Source: Hemicordylus capensis
Taxonomy: Eukaryota > Chordata > Lepidosauria > Squamata > Cordylidae
Length of the DNA: 64,000 nucleotides
Direction of reading: 5' to 3'
NCBI RefSeq assembly: GCF_027244095.1
Contig: NC_069659.1
Location: forward strand, 44,318,001-44,382,000
The notes below the pieces were generated by a model. The model was not told the origin of the DNA. It saw nothing but the letters and a program-made list of their open reading frames with translations, and searched no databases. Positions 22,016 to 34,371 of the stretch are shown here, one piece after another. A program made the position numbers and the translations under genes. Each line of letters starts with the position of its first letter. Within the stretch, counting starts at the first letter, position 1.

Positions 22016-22535
22016 AACTTTGGGATAGTAGCTGTGTCTAACAGTGGATCCCAACATGTCCCCACCACCCATAATTGCAAAGCTGCCATGCCCCTCCAGT
22101 GCTGTCTCTTCCAAAGGAGCTGTGTGAACTTTCCCTCTAGGAAGAAGGTGTGCTGAACAATGTGATATGGAATTTTCCTACTGATTTCCTTGAAAGCAGT
22201 ATGGACATTTGAGTTTCCACTTTTGCAGATTTTTGCCAAAAATGATAGTCTAATGTCAATAAGGTCTCCTTCCACTGGACCCTCAGTTGCATAAGAAATA
22301 AGGGATGATTCAGAGGTCAATAGAAATAGCAAGAGGTAAACAGAATGTCTGCTTTCTTGTAATCACACAAAGCCGCCATCATCATCATCATCATCATCAA
22401 CATACAATAAACTAGTCACTTTCAGCCATCAGTACTTCTGCTCAGAGCACCTACAAGCCAGTATGGAGTGCTGGTTCTATAGGTCAAAGCTTTGTGGCCC
22501 TTCTCTTAGTAATGGTTAGCTAGCTAAGTGAATAC
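22016..22535. other. Intronic DNA; (CAT)n run only
   Basis: A short (TCA)n microsatellite occupies about 22376-22400. No gene or classifiable element is seen elsewhere in this stretch. Confidence 0.5.
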
Positions 22536-23020
22536 TAGGGATGTGCATGAATGTTTCAGTGGGCTGGGGAGCGGTAAGCATGAGTAAAACAGGTCCTTTC
22601 CTGCTCCTCTGCCACCCTGCCACCTCTCTAGGTGCCCTAAAGAAAGTTCATGTGCTGCCTTGGGGCTGCACTCAGCAGCTTGTGCACGGTGGTAGGACAT
22701 ACATGGCCACTACACATGTGTGGCAGCCATGTGCGTGGTCTGCTGTTGCATGTGCGTGGTCTGGTTATTGCACAGCCGTGTGCAATCGTGTTGCTGACCA
22801 TGCACATGGCCACTGCGCATGCACGGTGACCATGTGTATCCTACCTCCACACTCCGGCTGCTAGATGAAGCCCCGTGGCAGGGCAGGGCAGTGCTACACC
22901 CAGAACTGGGGCGGGATGACAGTGGAGCAAGTAAGGACCTGCTTTACTCATGCTTAAAGGTACCACTCCCTGCCCCACCGAAATGATTCGGTGGGCCGTG
23001 CTGAATTGATTCAAATACTT
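22536..23020. mobile_element. hAT-like element with long inverted ends
   Basis: The left end begins TAGGGATGTGCATGAATG. The block around 22556-22620 is the reverse complement, with gaps, of 22930-22995 (shared AAGCATGAGTAAA and CAGGTCCTT). Flanks TGAATACT and CAAATACT may be a decayed target duplication. The exact right border is uncertain. Confidence 0.6.
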
Positions 23021-23689
23021 GTCTGATACCAAGAATTTGAACCATAAGCAGAGAGGTGAAGTACAAATCCTAGGGCTGGCTGGAGTGCTGGGTTAGATCT
23101 GCAGAGGAGACACACTGGCTAAATCACTGGCAAGCTGAAATCTAAACTGAGAGATCTGTCTATGGGACAGAAGCACCCATTCTGGGTAAGTGACTGTCCT
23201 TGCATGAAGGCTGTGTATGGTTTGCAGCATGGTTTGGTTTGCATCATGGGCTTTTAAATGTCTTCAATGCTTTTCAGTCTTTTCATTGGCCCCATGTTGC
23301 CTTTTCTTGAGGAGTGGGTTTTCTTGCTTGATTAGTACATAGTAGAAGCTACTTGGTTGCATATCTAGGTCAACAAAAACTTACCTCTTCAGTAGCCTTT
23401 GCGTAATGGAACTGCACAATGATCTGTAATCCCTTCAGAGCTTTGGTTCGATCTGAGGAATAGTCTAGAAACAGCTGTTCAAATTCCGATGACATGGGCT
23501 CAACCTTCATGGCCTTCTCAACAGACTTGAGGACTGTCAGAGGACATGTCTATATTCAACTTTGATTAGATGTACGCTCTGTTGTCATCCAACATCCATT
23601 ATCCATGCTGCATGTGCTTTCTCCCTATTCTGCTTCCACACCTGTCCCCCACCCACTATATAAATACTAAAACCAGGCATCGTCCAGTA

Positions 23690-23945
23690 AAACTGATTGA
23701 TTGGCAGGAGAGTCAAGACAGACAAAAGAAAGTACTTCACACAATGCATCATTGTGAATTTGCTGTCTCAGGATGTAGTGGTGGTCACTAGCTTAGATGA
23801 TTTCAACGGGGAATTAGACACATTCATGGAGAACAAGTCTGTCGATGACTAGTAGTCATGATGGCCACTTGCCACATCCAGGTGCAGAGGCAGTATGCCT
23901 CAGAATACGAGTTTGTACAGAGCAACAGCTGGAGAGGGGTTGGAG
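23690..23945 (+). mobile_element. CR1/L3-type LINE 3' region
   Basis: It aligns with 12895-13150 through ACTTCACACAATGCAT, GATGTAGTGGTGGTCAC and TTAGACACATTCATGGAG. The last part, with the TATGTTC tail, is missing. Confidence 0.75.
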
Positions 23946-26196
23946 ACTTATCCAATGGTTACATTTCAGTTCTGTATTCTGGCTGTATGCTTCCCACCTC
24001 CAGCACCAAGAATAAACACATTTTGTTTCCTCTGAAAGGTGTGGAGTATGGTGTATTGATGAGTGGAATAACTCATCAACTGGAAAAGGAAGAAGCTGTG
24101 CAATAGATATGTTCATGGAAAGGGCCTGCTGAGTTGGTTCTCCCAATGTTTTGGCCCAGGCAGGGCTGCTTCAGAAGGCATTGCAACATGAAGAGAAGAG
24201 AACCCTTTGCTCTTTTTCGCAGCAGGGGAATAAAACCTCAGAAGAGGGTGGAGACCAGGAACATCTAACCTCTGCAGCAGTTTGGCCAAGAGGTTTGCTT
24301 AATACATAGTGGTCTTACCGTAGGATCGTTGACTCAGTCTTCCTTTTCTGAGCTCGGGCTTCACTCTGTTTGATTGCTTCCAATGCATGCAGCCGTAGAT
24401 GGGTATCTAATCCATGAGACTGAGGAAGCCAGATCCTGCAGAGTGCCATGGATATAAGAAAACAGTGTACTGTGGCTACAATGCTGATTCACACATTACA
24501 TGTTCAGGTGTGTGCCTAAGATGCTTTAGATGTATACCTTTTTTTAAAAGTGATGTGTTGATGTAACAAATGTATATCATACAAGTACAGTCATCAGGAA
24601 GCTGTGACTAGCTGCAGTTCCCTGTTGCCTGTATGTGACCAAAGCCCTACTCACATGTTACATTCAGCACACGTATGTACAGTGTAACATGTCCAACACT
24701 CTAACCACTACACCATGCTGGCATCTACAGTTGTTCACACAGCAATGTATACATGCATTGTGTGTGTGTGTGTGTGTGTGTGTGTGCATGTGTGTACTTA
24801 CAATGTAATGAGTGAATAGCCCTAAGGTTGGGTTTGCCTCTGCTTAACGTGTGAAATGGCTCTTGCTTCTCCTATTTAAATCTCAGCACCATTCTGAATG
24901 TGGGCAATATCTTAAGCATTCCAAGAGGAATGAATGGAGTTTTCATGCCAAGCGATGTTACTTCTTTGCACTGCAGAACCAGAGCGTTTAAGGATTCTGT
25001 AGGCATTGTTGTCTCAGCTGTGACTGAAAACCACTGCACACTGCATGCAATTTTGGGAAGAAATAATCAAATGCAGCAGAGCATGTGAAAAGAATTTTTT
25101 AAAAGGAATTCCTAGGGCAATGAGAAGGGATCGGAGCAGACAAGGAATCATTTATATTTGTCTTGTCTGAAGACAATGCCACACACACACTTCCTCTCTG
25201 GAGATTTTTTCAGACAGAAGTAAGATCGATAGAGAGCAAGCTTGAAGTGGGGAGGGGAGGAAGTCCTACATTCTCCAGGGAGCAGATTGTGTGTGCATTT
25301 CGGAGCTTGTGCTGCTGCTTACAACTTCCCCCATATTAAGTTTATTTTCTTTAATATGGCTTTCAAATTTCACCAACTCAGAATACAAAAAGAGGGGGGC
25401 ATGGTTGGCTTCCATTATCTTTTTTTGGCATTGAACACTGGCATAAGAAATGTAATCATCAATAGATGTTGGTATTAACAGTGTACTTAACCATAGTTTT
25501 TGTTGCACTTGATAATTTTCTTTATTGCATTTGGACAGATTTCAAGGATGAGTGTTTCTGTGGCAGAAGGGATAAAAGAAACATTATAAGGGATTCAAAT
25601 CCAGCTCTGGAGAATTATTTATCAAACATAGTTCAGTCCAAATATGCTTAAAGGCTGGGAAATTGTAATGCACAGAAATTTTGCTGGGCTTAGATTCCCT
25701 TCATTGGAAGAACCATTCTGAAAAGAGATCTGTCTCTGCATTGTCTGGAACTGCATATTCAGGCATATGGTGTGGGTGTGTGGCGGGGGAGGATCTATAG
25801 ATAACAATATAAGTCCAGAGTCCATCCAGAAGTGGATTCTGCATGCATTGAATAGGGCTTTTCTGTGCATTATATGGCAACAAATTCAGGTTTGCAACCA
25901 ACCATTGTACTACACTAGGGCCAAAGCAGAAGCGCATTGTTTGATCTCTTACCAATCTTGTCACTCACATGCACACCCCATTCATATGTAACATGAAACT
26001 GGCATTTAAGGGGCCAAACCTGTACGTTGAAATGTAGGACACCCCGGTGAAACTCCCATTTCCACATGGAGAGTGACCCCAGCTTTTGTTCTCCAAACTC
26101 CAACCTGAACCCTCGGGTTGTAGTGTGTTTCACCGCTCTAACCAGAAGTTAACAGCCACCTGCGTTACTTGCAAATGCTGAGATATGGCCAGGCTT
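23946..26196. other. Intronic DNA without a recognised gene
   Basis: Apart from the microsatellite at 24759, I see a short remnant near 24690-24722 (CTCTAACCACTACACCA) of a common dispersed repeat. No supported exon lies on either strand. Confidence 0.45.
24759..24786. repeat. (GT)n microsatellite
   Basis: About 13 TG units. Confidence 0.95.
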
Positions 26197-26485
26197 TAGG
26201 GATCATTCATGTGTCTCCGCAGGTGGCCTGAGGAGACACAGAGATAAGTGCTTAGAGCACTCTTCTGATGGGAGAATCCCCCAAGGCACTGCACGCATTA
26301 CATTAGGGATATCTGGAGGCCGGGAAAATGAGTTCCGGCCTCCTGGCAGTGGGGGCTCTGTGGGTGTGCGACTTGTGTGCCAAAAAAGCAACCATTGCTC
26401 TTCTGTGGGAAGGTAGGCTGAACCCTGCCTTTCCCCCTGCCCTGCCCAACCGCCCACCCATGCGGCCGTATGAATAGCTCCAGAG
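26197..26485. mobile_element. Possible inverted-repeat DNA transposon
   Basis: The left end, about AGGGATCATTCATGTGTC, partly matches the complement of the right end, about CGTATGAATAGCTCC. The body is richer in G+C than its flanks. No target duplication was confirmed. Confidence 0.4.
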
Positions 26486-27474
26486 TCTCTTGGGTGTGTC
26501 CAAGAAATTGATTAAATTTCAAAACAACAAAAGCTCAACAATGTATATTAAGAAAATCTGTTGTTACATTTTTATAATAACCAGAGGTAGAAGGTGCTCC
26601 TGATGACAAATCCTATGTTATTAGTCCTCAGGAAGGGGCAACCACGGTTCCCTTCCTCTCTTTTTCCTTAATCCTGCTCTTACTGCTAACTTGGAGTAGA
26701 ATTGCATTTTCCCTTATACTAAATGCTGCATGTAAATTGTTGGGGAAATGACAGGTCCTTGCAACAGAACCACAGCCCAGAGCGAAAACCATTCCCTGGA
26801 TTGAGTTTGGCAAAAATGGTCCTAAGATCTTTGCTCCACTGCCTTGGCATAATCTGTAGAGTCCAAGCACTGCAAATAAATCATCTGTGGTTGCGCTTTC
26901 ACTGAGGGAGGTGGATAAAATAGAGGGAAGGCAGGCATGGAAAAGAAGCACAGACAGTGAAAATGTAAGGGAATCTATAATGCTGAGCAACAAGGTTATC
27001 TGAAAGGACATTCAATTTACTGCAGTATGTAGAGTTGAGCTTGCTGTGATCCCATCTGTAGCTCACATCAGACTCTGCTTTCTGGGACCATGCCTGATTC
27101 TTAAATGCTCTCACCCACTTTCATTCTACTGATGTAAGAAGACTGGACTTATCTATGTTATTTTGAAACAGTTTGCTCAATTTGTCCTTAATAAATGACT
27201 CAGAGGGATATCTTTCAGGGTAAGAGATGAGATTTAAATCAGAGGACTTTACAATGAGCTGGGTACATTATACACTGAAGATCTCAACTTAATAAGACAA
27301 ATCGGAGACAAATTAAAAAGAGGAGCAAAGTATTGATTGGCTGCCCTGGTCTGTTGAAAATGGAACCATTTCTTTTTCATGCATTCAGTGTCTCAGAATG
27401 AAAGGCTTCAAACATATAAATATTGTGGAAAGAGGGAATCTTAATCCCTCTCATATAAAACCAGGATTAACCAA
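26486..27474. other. Intronic DNA, nothing recognised
   Basis: No gene, RNA or repeat that I can support. Confidence 0.45.
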
Positions 27475-28025
27475 GGCAATTGATTGGCAGTAAGTTCAGA
27501 ACTAACAAAAGTGGGTATTTCTGCACATAATGTGTAATTGGCTTACAGAATTCACCATCACAAGATATAGTCTTGGTCATGGGTTTAAATGGCTATAACA
27601 GAGGATTAGACAAAATCATGATCATCTGTCAGTGCTTCTTAGCCATGACAACTAAACTGAGCCTCCCCATACAGAGGCAATATACCTTGGCATATCAGAT
27701 GCTACATAGGAAGCTGCCTTAGACTGAGCAAAACCATTGGTCCATCCAGTTCAATGTTGTCTCATCTGTACTGATTGGCAGCGGCTCTTCAGGTTTTCAG
27801 ACAGGAGTCTTTCCCCGCCAGGGGTTGAACATGGGACCTTCTGCATGCAAAGCAAATACTCAGCCACTGAGCTAGGACCCTATCCCTGCCCTGGGGACAA
27901 GCAATAGTGCAAGGCTATTACTTTCATTCCCTGACGGTGAACTCCCTGAGGCATCCTTGTTGCCACTGCTGGAAACAGAATGCTGGGCTAGGGATGAATC
28001 TTAGTCTAATCCAGGACCATAATTC
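27475..28025 (+). mobile_element. CR1/L3-type LINE 3' end split by a SINE
   Basis: CR1-like sequence runs from about 27475 to 27705 and resumes at about 27890-28025 with the TGCTGGGCTAGGGATGAATC part of the tail. The gap between is the minus-strand SINE at 27706-27895. Confidence 0.75.
27706..27895 (-). mobile_element. tRNA-headed SINE inside a CR1 copy
   Basis: On the minus strand the head carries tRNA-like box sequences (GCTCAGTGGCTGAGTA and GTTCAACCCCTGG). The 3' end reads CAGCTTCCTATG. It interrupts the CR1 copy at 27475-28025, so it is the younger of the two. Confidence 0.85.
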
Positions 28026-28176
28026 TGATTTTCTTATCAATGGTGGGAAGGAAAGAGAATTGTGAAGGGGAAGCATCTGAATCTGAGAAATAGCACCTGA
28101 GAATGGTGAGAGGATTGGTGTTCGCACAAGGTTGTGTGGTGGAGCAGTGGGGACAAGTGCGTGAGAGGGGTTAAAG

Positions 28177-28323
28177 GAAGGGTAGGCAACCTTAGTTCTC
28201 CAGCTGTTGTTGACCTACAGCTTCCGTCATCCCCAGACCCAGCCACAAACTGGCTGGGTCTCCCATTGGTTGATGGGAGCCGTAGTTCAAAAACAGCTGG
28301 AGAGACAAAGCTGCCTACTCTTA
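28177..28323. mobile_element. hAT-type foldback MITE with perfect target duplication
   Basis: The ends AGGGTAGGCAACCTTAG and the complement of CAAAGCTGCCTACTCTTA pair, and the centre contains the usual palindrome. Identical 8-bp flanks GGTTAAAG lie at 28169-28176 and 28324-28331. Confidence 0.95.
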
Positions 28324-28331
28324 GGTTAAAG

Positions 28332-29639
28332 GGTACCAGATGATAGAAGAGACAGTAGATAGGCCATCTGACAGTTACTCATGTCTTCTTGGGGAAACTG
28401 TATTCACACTTAAGAGCAAAGAGTTTGATCTATCTTAGGGGTAGCTGCACCTAAGCAGGCTCCTTCCGCACATGCTTCAGTTTCTGGACCAGGAACTGTG
28501 AGTGTAAATCAGATCTGCATCGGCATGTACACCTGAATGTGGAGGACCTCTATCCATATTGTATTGCTTTCAGAGAGATGCATGGATGTGCATCCCCAGA
28601 CACATTCATGCAACTGATCATGCATAAATACATTTTTATGTGTAGCAGGAGCTGGACTGAGGTGTATGGCTTTACTTAAATCATACTATTAAGATTAGGA
28701 TAAAATTCTGCAGCAAAAATGAAGCTGATTTCATGCCATAGCACAATTACTTCTTCTTCGAAATCTAGGCAGTTATAAGGGGCACACTCAAGCCAACACA
28801 GAAATAAAATAAAGATTATCACATCGTATCTTGGCTCCCAATGATGGAGCCAAAAACTTCTTTAAAATAGCATCTATTTGCAGATTGTATTCAGTGCTCC
28901 TGCTATTAGATGACTATTACAATATGATGGTTATTAATGCAAAAAGTTCTGGAGATTGTGAGGCAACATTTCTAGCATTCACCATAGGTGTCTGCTGAGG
29001 CATCTTTTAGTCTGTCAGAAGAGGAATACTTTTAGCAAAAACATGCCTGTGCTTCTTGAAGGTTATTAGCAGCTTCTAGCTTTTCTCACAGCCATGGAAA
29101 CTGCCAGCATTTTGAAGGAGGTCCTTAATTATGTTAGAGGAACCAACTGGAAATAAGTGTTAAGCAATAATTACAAGATAGAGCATTATGGGTAATGATG
29201 TTGGCACATCTTTATAGAAGCACAGAATAATTGTTTTAACTTTAGCATGACATCTCCCCCAAAATGATCCTATAATTATAAGGGGCTTAAACTACCACTA
29301 CTAAGTACACTTGATGTCTGCTAGATAATCCAGTCCCATTGAAATAAATGTAATTATTCATAGGAAAATAATGATTCTTAGTTGGCACCACAGTGAGCCT
29401 TTTCAGACAACAATGCTTTCACTAACTATACCTAGGCTGTGGATGGCCAACAGAACAAGTGACTCAGATAGTTTGAATAAGTGACAGGGGAAAATGGAGC
29501 CGCTCGGATAATTTTAATTGTGACGCACCTGAGCAGAACAGAGCATAGATTTAGGCCTATGTATCTGCCTGTCCCCATGGCTGCAGTGCTGCCTGCTCTC
29601 CAGTTCAGCATACTAAAAGCAAAACCACACCAAAGCACT
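28332..29639. other. Intronic DNA, nothing recognised
   Basis: AT-rich, no supported exon or classified repeat. Confidence 0.45.
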
Positions 29640-29835
29640 TAGGTTGCATCTATTATATATTTTGAAGAGTTTGTGGGTGTGTTTGTGCAACAGAAAATCA
29701 TACTTCTCGACCATCTTCTCGACCGTGTGTTATCTACAGGCAACACATCTTGTATACACAATCTTGTCACTCAAATTAACTGAATGAGCTACTTTCTACA
29801 CTGGAAAATGATGGGGGAAAGGTTTAAATCTTTAA
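29640..29835 (+). repeat. Unclassified repeat, copy 1
   Basis: It aligns with 30090-30137 plus 30592-30740: shared blocks are TCTATTATRTATTTTGAAGA, AATCAYACTT, CTGAATG(A/C)(G/A)CTAC and ACACYRGAAWATG. The second copy is interrupted by the element at 30138. Confidence 0.75.
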
Positions 29836-30089
29836 AATAAAAAAGAAAGAAATTCTGAATGTAATCAGATTTTAGCTGTTATTCTGAACAGATTTTTAAC
29901 ACCCAGTAATCAGATCATTAATTCAAAAATGATTTCATGCTCAAGAGAAGCATATTTTTATCGGATTCAAATTTACCATATATTGTAATTATCAAGTAAA
30001 ATGAATGATTGTGGTTGACATCCTACAAGCTTCAATTTTTTTATTTCCCTTTTCCAAGCACATTAATAAAACAAGTTCTGTTACATATA

Positions 30090-30740
30090 TAAACATTATA
30101 TCTATTATGTATTTTGAAGAATTTGTGGATTTGTTTGTTGGAATGTGTGAGCTGGCCATTCAGCCAGCTTGGTTCGAATCGGGACCAGATTTGAATTGAC
30201 CCAACCTGGTCCGGCCATCAAGCTGGCTGAGTTGGCTTGTAGGCCGGCTCTGGGGATATATTTATAAAAGGGAATCCACACGCACAGAGGCCCAAACCAG
30301 GCCACATCCGGCCAGGCCTGTCATTTGGGAGGCCAGCTAGGCGGTTGGAGGAGCCCCCACTTCTGCCTCCGCTGTCCCCACCATCAGGAAACTAAAGATA
30401 AATATTCCACTTTCGTCGCCTGCCCTTCTTAGTATAGGGAATCCCCCTTTACTTGTAAAGGGAAATCCTAGCTGGCCTCCCCTTTACAAGTATGCCCCCC
30501 AAGCTGCCCTGTGAGCCAGTTCTTTGAACCGTGGGGCAGTCCAAACCGGGCTGGCTCGATGCAAGCTGGCTTGCATATCCCTATTTGTTTTGCAAACTAA
30601 AATCACACTTTCCGATTACCTACAGAAACCAAACTTTGCATAAACAATCCTGCCACTTAATATAGCTGAATGCACTACATTTTACACCAGAATATGGCGG
30701 GGGAGAGCTGTAAATTTCACATAACTTTTTTAAAATGCAC
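30090..30740 (+). repeat. Unclassified repeat, copy 2, interrupted
   Basis: The two halves together match copy 1 at 29640-29835 once the hAT-like insertion is removed, which confirms the insertion borders. Confidence 0.75.
30138..30583. mobile_element. hAT-like non-autonomous element
   Basis: Ends TTGGAATGTGTGAGCTGGC and the complement of GCTGGCTTGCATATCCCTA are inverted repeats with several changes. Flanks TTTGTTTG (30130-30137) and TTTGTTTT (30584-30591) match at 7 of 8. Comparison with 29640-29835 shows an empty site, which supports the borders. Confidence 0.85.
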
Positions 30741-31785
30741 TATGACTTTGCCTGGTCACTAATGGCCCTCACCACCTACTAGTATCTCATATTTAGTCCT
30801 AAATATTAGTGCTCACTAATTTAGTCATACCACATATGCCCAAAAGGTTGGTCACCTCTGAGCTATAAATGACTTTGGATATGTTTGCGTCAGAGCTCCT
30901 CTGGTGGAGTTCTGTTTCATTTCTTGTTTCTTTTTAGTTTGCCCCTCTTTGTATCTTATTGGGCTCTGGATATGAAAAATGATGGGGCATAAGCATAAGC
31001 AGCCTGCTAATAAAATTGCCATTAGAGAAGGCAAAAAAGCTTTAGAATATGCTTCCACATATTGTTTTTTAATATAGTCAGTTCTGACTTATACGACTGA
31101 CCAACCCTGCCCTCCTCACAAGAAGAGATGTCAGCACACACATCCTGCCCTTCCTCCAGGTGCGCTGCCCACTGCCACATAATCTCATGGGGATATGGTT
31201 CTTCTGCACCACCCTGCTATGCGTTTATATCAAACGAGACAGTGTGCCAAGAGGGAGAGGAGGCTCATAGTGTGGTGGGCAGGGCTGGCAGATGTGTGGG
31301 GTGCAACTGGTATTGTCCAAACTGGCCCAAAGATAAGGAAAGAAGCATGGAGTTTGAGTGTGGTGCTTACACCATTGTAGAATCCAGATGAGAGACTTGT
31401 GGTATGCAAGGAAAAGACAGTAGAGTTGAATTGAGAATATTAATAGTAGAATGAGACAGATATTATTTACAGACTAGCAAGTGCAGTCTGCCTTCAGTGC
31501 TCTTGCTGCTGGCTGTTTGTCAGCCCCGCCTGTACTCCAGGACTGGAATAAAATTAACTAAAGCACCATTCAAAAGCTGGCTTGGATCAATGAATTGATT
31601 AACAAAAAACACCACAACCGTCAGCAATTTTGCTGACTGAAACAGACCACTAAATTAAATTGTTTCCTTCCTTCCTTCCTTCATGCAAATTTCCCCCACC
31701 TTCTTTTTCTATTAAATTTTTCCTCGTTCTTTTATATCTGCGGAGGAGAACAAATATGAAATTAAGTATTTCCATTTTGTTCTCT
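30741..31785. other. Intronic DNA, nothing recognised
   Basis: A short CTTC run occurs near 31665. Otherwise no gene or element is supported. Confidence 0.45.
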
Positions 31786-31815
31786 GTGTAAAGATACTAA
31801 GTGTAAAGATACTAA
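31786..31815. repeat. Perfect 15-bp tandem duplication
   Basis: GTGTAAAGATACTAA is repeated twice, head to tail. Confidence 0.95.
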
Positions 31816-31869
31816 GCAAATTCACTTACAAGTGAGTAAGGAAGCATGTGTAACAAATGTCCTAAAATC

Positions 31870-34362
31870 TTTTTTCTTCTTCAGTTTTTTTATTGGAATA
31901 TTTAAATATATATTCAATCCAATCCAATTCAAATCAGTCATTCAATACAAATCAATATAGCATACTTCTAATATCAACCAACAGAACTATGTAGATAGTA
32001 TAAGATAGTATGTTTGGCCCGGCCTTTCAGGGTTTTTAATTAGTTTTAATTGTTTTAATGCTAACCTGGTTTTCAGGGTTTTAATGGTTTGTTTTTTAAA
32101 GATGTTTTTAAATTGGTGTTCATATTTATATTTCTGTTTTAATTGTTATTGGTTTTAATGGTTTGTTTTTTTAATTGTCAACTGCCCTGAGCCATTTCAG
32201 AAGGGCGGTATAAAAATCGAATGAATGAATGAATAAATAAGACCGCTACTTAAAAGCAAAACTACTATTTTAAACATATCAAAGTAGTCATAGTTTACAC
32301 ACTTCATGAGTTGCCTCAATTAGACTCTATATAAAAGATTTTTTTTTCCAAATTCAGTAGAATTGTGATTCTTTCTCTAGTTTTTCATTATCTTTAGTTT
32401 ATCTGATTTTTTGTCTAAAATTGCCCATGACCATACTTTATTGTACCATCTCTCCACATTTAATTTATCTAGTAGTTTCCATTGCTGTGCCATAATTGCT
32501 TTAGCAACCAGGATTTAAAAAGTAACTAATTCTTTATCTTCAACTCTGTTATTATTTCCTGTAAATGCAGTAAAGCCAAGTCTGGAGAATACTCTACTCT
32601 TTGGTTCATTATATTACTAATTTCAACAAAAAATTTCTCCCAGAAAGGTTTAATTTTCTCACACCTCCACCACATATGGTAATATGTACCTTTCTGTTTA
32701 CAACCCCTCCAACATTATATGGAGTTTTGTTGAGAAAATCGAGCTAATATTGAAGGTGTTAAATACCAATGATGTAGTATTTTCCAGTGAAGTTCTTGAA
32801 TGGAGGCTGAGAGAAAGACCCCTGGCTTCCATATTGAAAGCCATTATGTCTCCTCTATCTTTTTACCTACATCCATTTCCCATGCAGTCCTTAAACCTAA
32901 TGAGGGATCTCCAATCTCTATTTGTATTAACATTTTGTGTATCTTAGAACTTATCTCTTTAGGTTGATCCAAATAACTAAGTATTAATTTCTCAAAATTA
33001 GTTAGTGCTCGGGTGGTGGAGTTCTCAACGCTAGTATCCATCAGTATAGATCTGATTTAAAACCGGACTAGCCAAGGTATTTGAAAACTTATTTGTTGTT
33101 CAATCACTGCCTTCTTAAGTAACTTTTTGTTTCTATAAAAATTTCTTATTCTATAGAAATTCTTTTCCTTCAACATCTTCAAAAAGGTCAATCCATATTT
33201 ATCTGCCCCAGTATCCAGATAAGTTAGTAAAGGTGTTAGGGGAGAAGTATCTCCTATCAATGTTGTAATTTTTTCTTTCCACATCTGGATCATATTTCTA
33301 GTGAATACATTCTTAGTTTTCTTAACCTCCTTAAACTTACTTGGATGAAAGATTATTTATCTCAAGACTCCTTCTGGTTCCTGTGTCTCTTCTGTTTGTA
33401 TCCACTGTTTTGATACATCATCCGTTATAAATGTTACCATATGGCTTAATTGGGCAGCTTGATAGTACAGTTTTAAACCTAGAAGTCCCCATCCAGCTTG
33501 TTTTTGAGGTCTATATATTATCTTTCTATTTAATCTCACGGGTTTTATATTAAAGCAAAACCTCTCAATTTTATTTTGCCATAGCCTAAATATTTTATCA
33601 GGGATTTCCACAGGAAGAGATTGAAATAGAAAATTTAGTTTAGATAGAACATTCATTTTTATTACTGCTATTCTTCCCAAAAAGTTAAGATTTAATCTTT
33701 TCCAGTGAATTATATCCTTACTAAATTTTTTCCAAACGGGCTTAAAATTTCTATTGAATAATTTGTTAATGTTTTTAGTTATGTTAATTCCTAAGTACTT
33801 AATCAATTTATACGTTATTGGGATCTCCAGGCACTAGAGACTTCCCTTTTGTATATTGGGGGATGTATGAAAAAACATCAACTGGGATTTATTAAAATTG
33901 ACAGACTCTGATTCCTCCGTGAATTCATATAATTCTTTATTTAAATATTCGATAGACTGTCTAGCTTCTGCAAGGGTTAATACCATATCATCGGCAAATA
34001 AATCAATAGATTTAAAATTTAAATTTCTTTAGAACATATTTTAAATAGATTGGCTCTAGACAGTCAAAGCTTTAAGTATGTCCAAAGAACATATCGCTAA
34101 GGAGGCTGAGTTGACTTTAGAAGCGTAGATAATATTTAATAACTTTCTTAAATATATTTCTCCTAGGAATAAACCCTGATTGATCTATATGAACAATTTT
34201 GTGTATAATTAATTTGTCGATTAGCCAGTAGTTTGGTGTATAATTTATAATCAACATTAAGTCCGGAGACTGGTCTATATGAACTGACTTCGTGTAAATC
34301 TCTACCTATTTTGGGAATTAATGTTATTTTTGAATCGTGCCACAAGGGTGGGAGACACGCTC
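31870..34362 (-). mobile_element. 5'-truncated L1-clade LINE
   Basis: Minus-strand frames carry L1-type polymerase motifs. SKITLIPK and SSYRPVSGLN lie near 34250-34345. The thumb region (KYLGINITKNINKLF, then GRIAVIKMNVLSKLNFLF and KQAGWGLLGLKLYYQA) lies at 33357-33806. Several frame breaks separate them. The 3' end has AATAAA and an A-rich tail at about 31870-31890. A 9-bp repeat CCTAAAATC at 31861-31869 and 34363-34371 is a likely target duplication. The element begins in the middle of the polymerase, so it is truncated. An L2 tail interrupts it at about 32011-32240. Confidence 0.88.
32011..32240 (+). mobile_element. L2 LINE 3' end nested in the L1
   Basis: T-rich 3' UTR followed by CTGCCCTGAGCCATTTCAGA, GGGCGGTATAAAAATCGA and GAATGAAT units. 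It lies in opposite orientation inside the L1 copy. Confidence 0.8.
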
Positions 34363-34371
34363 CCTAAAATC

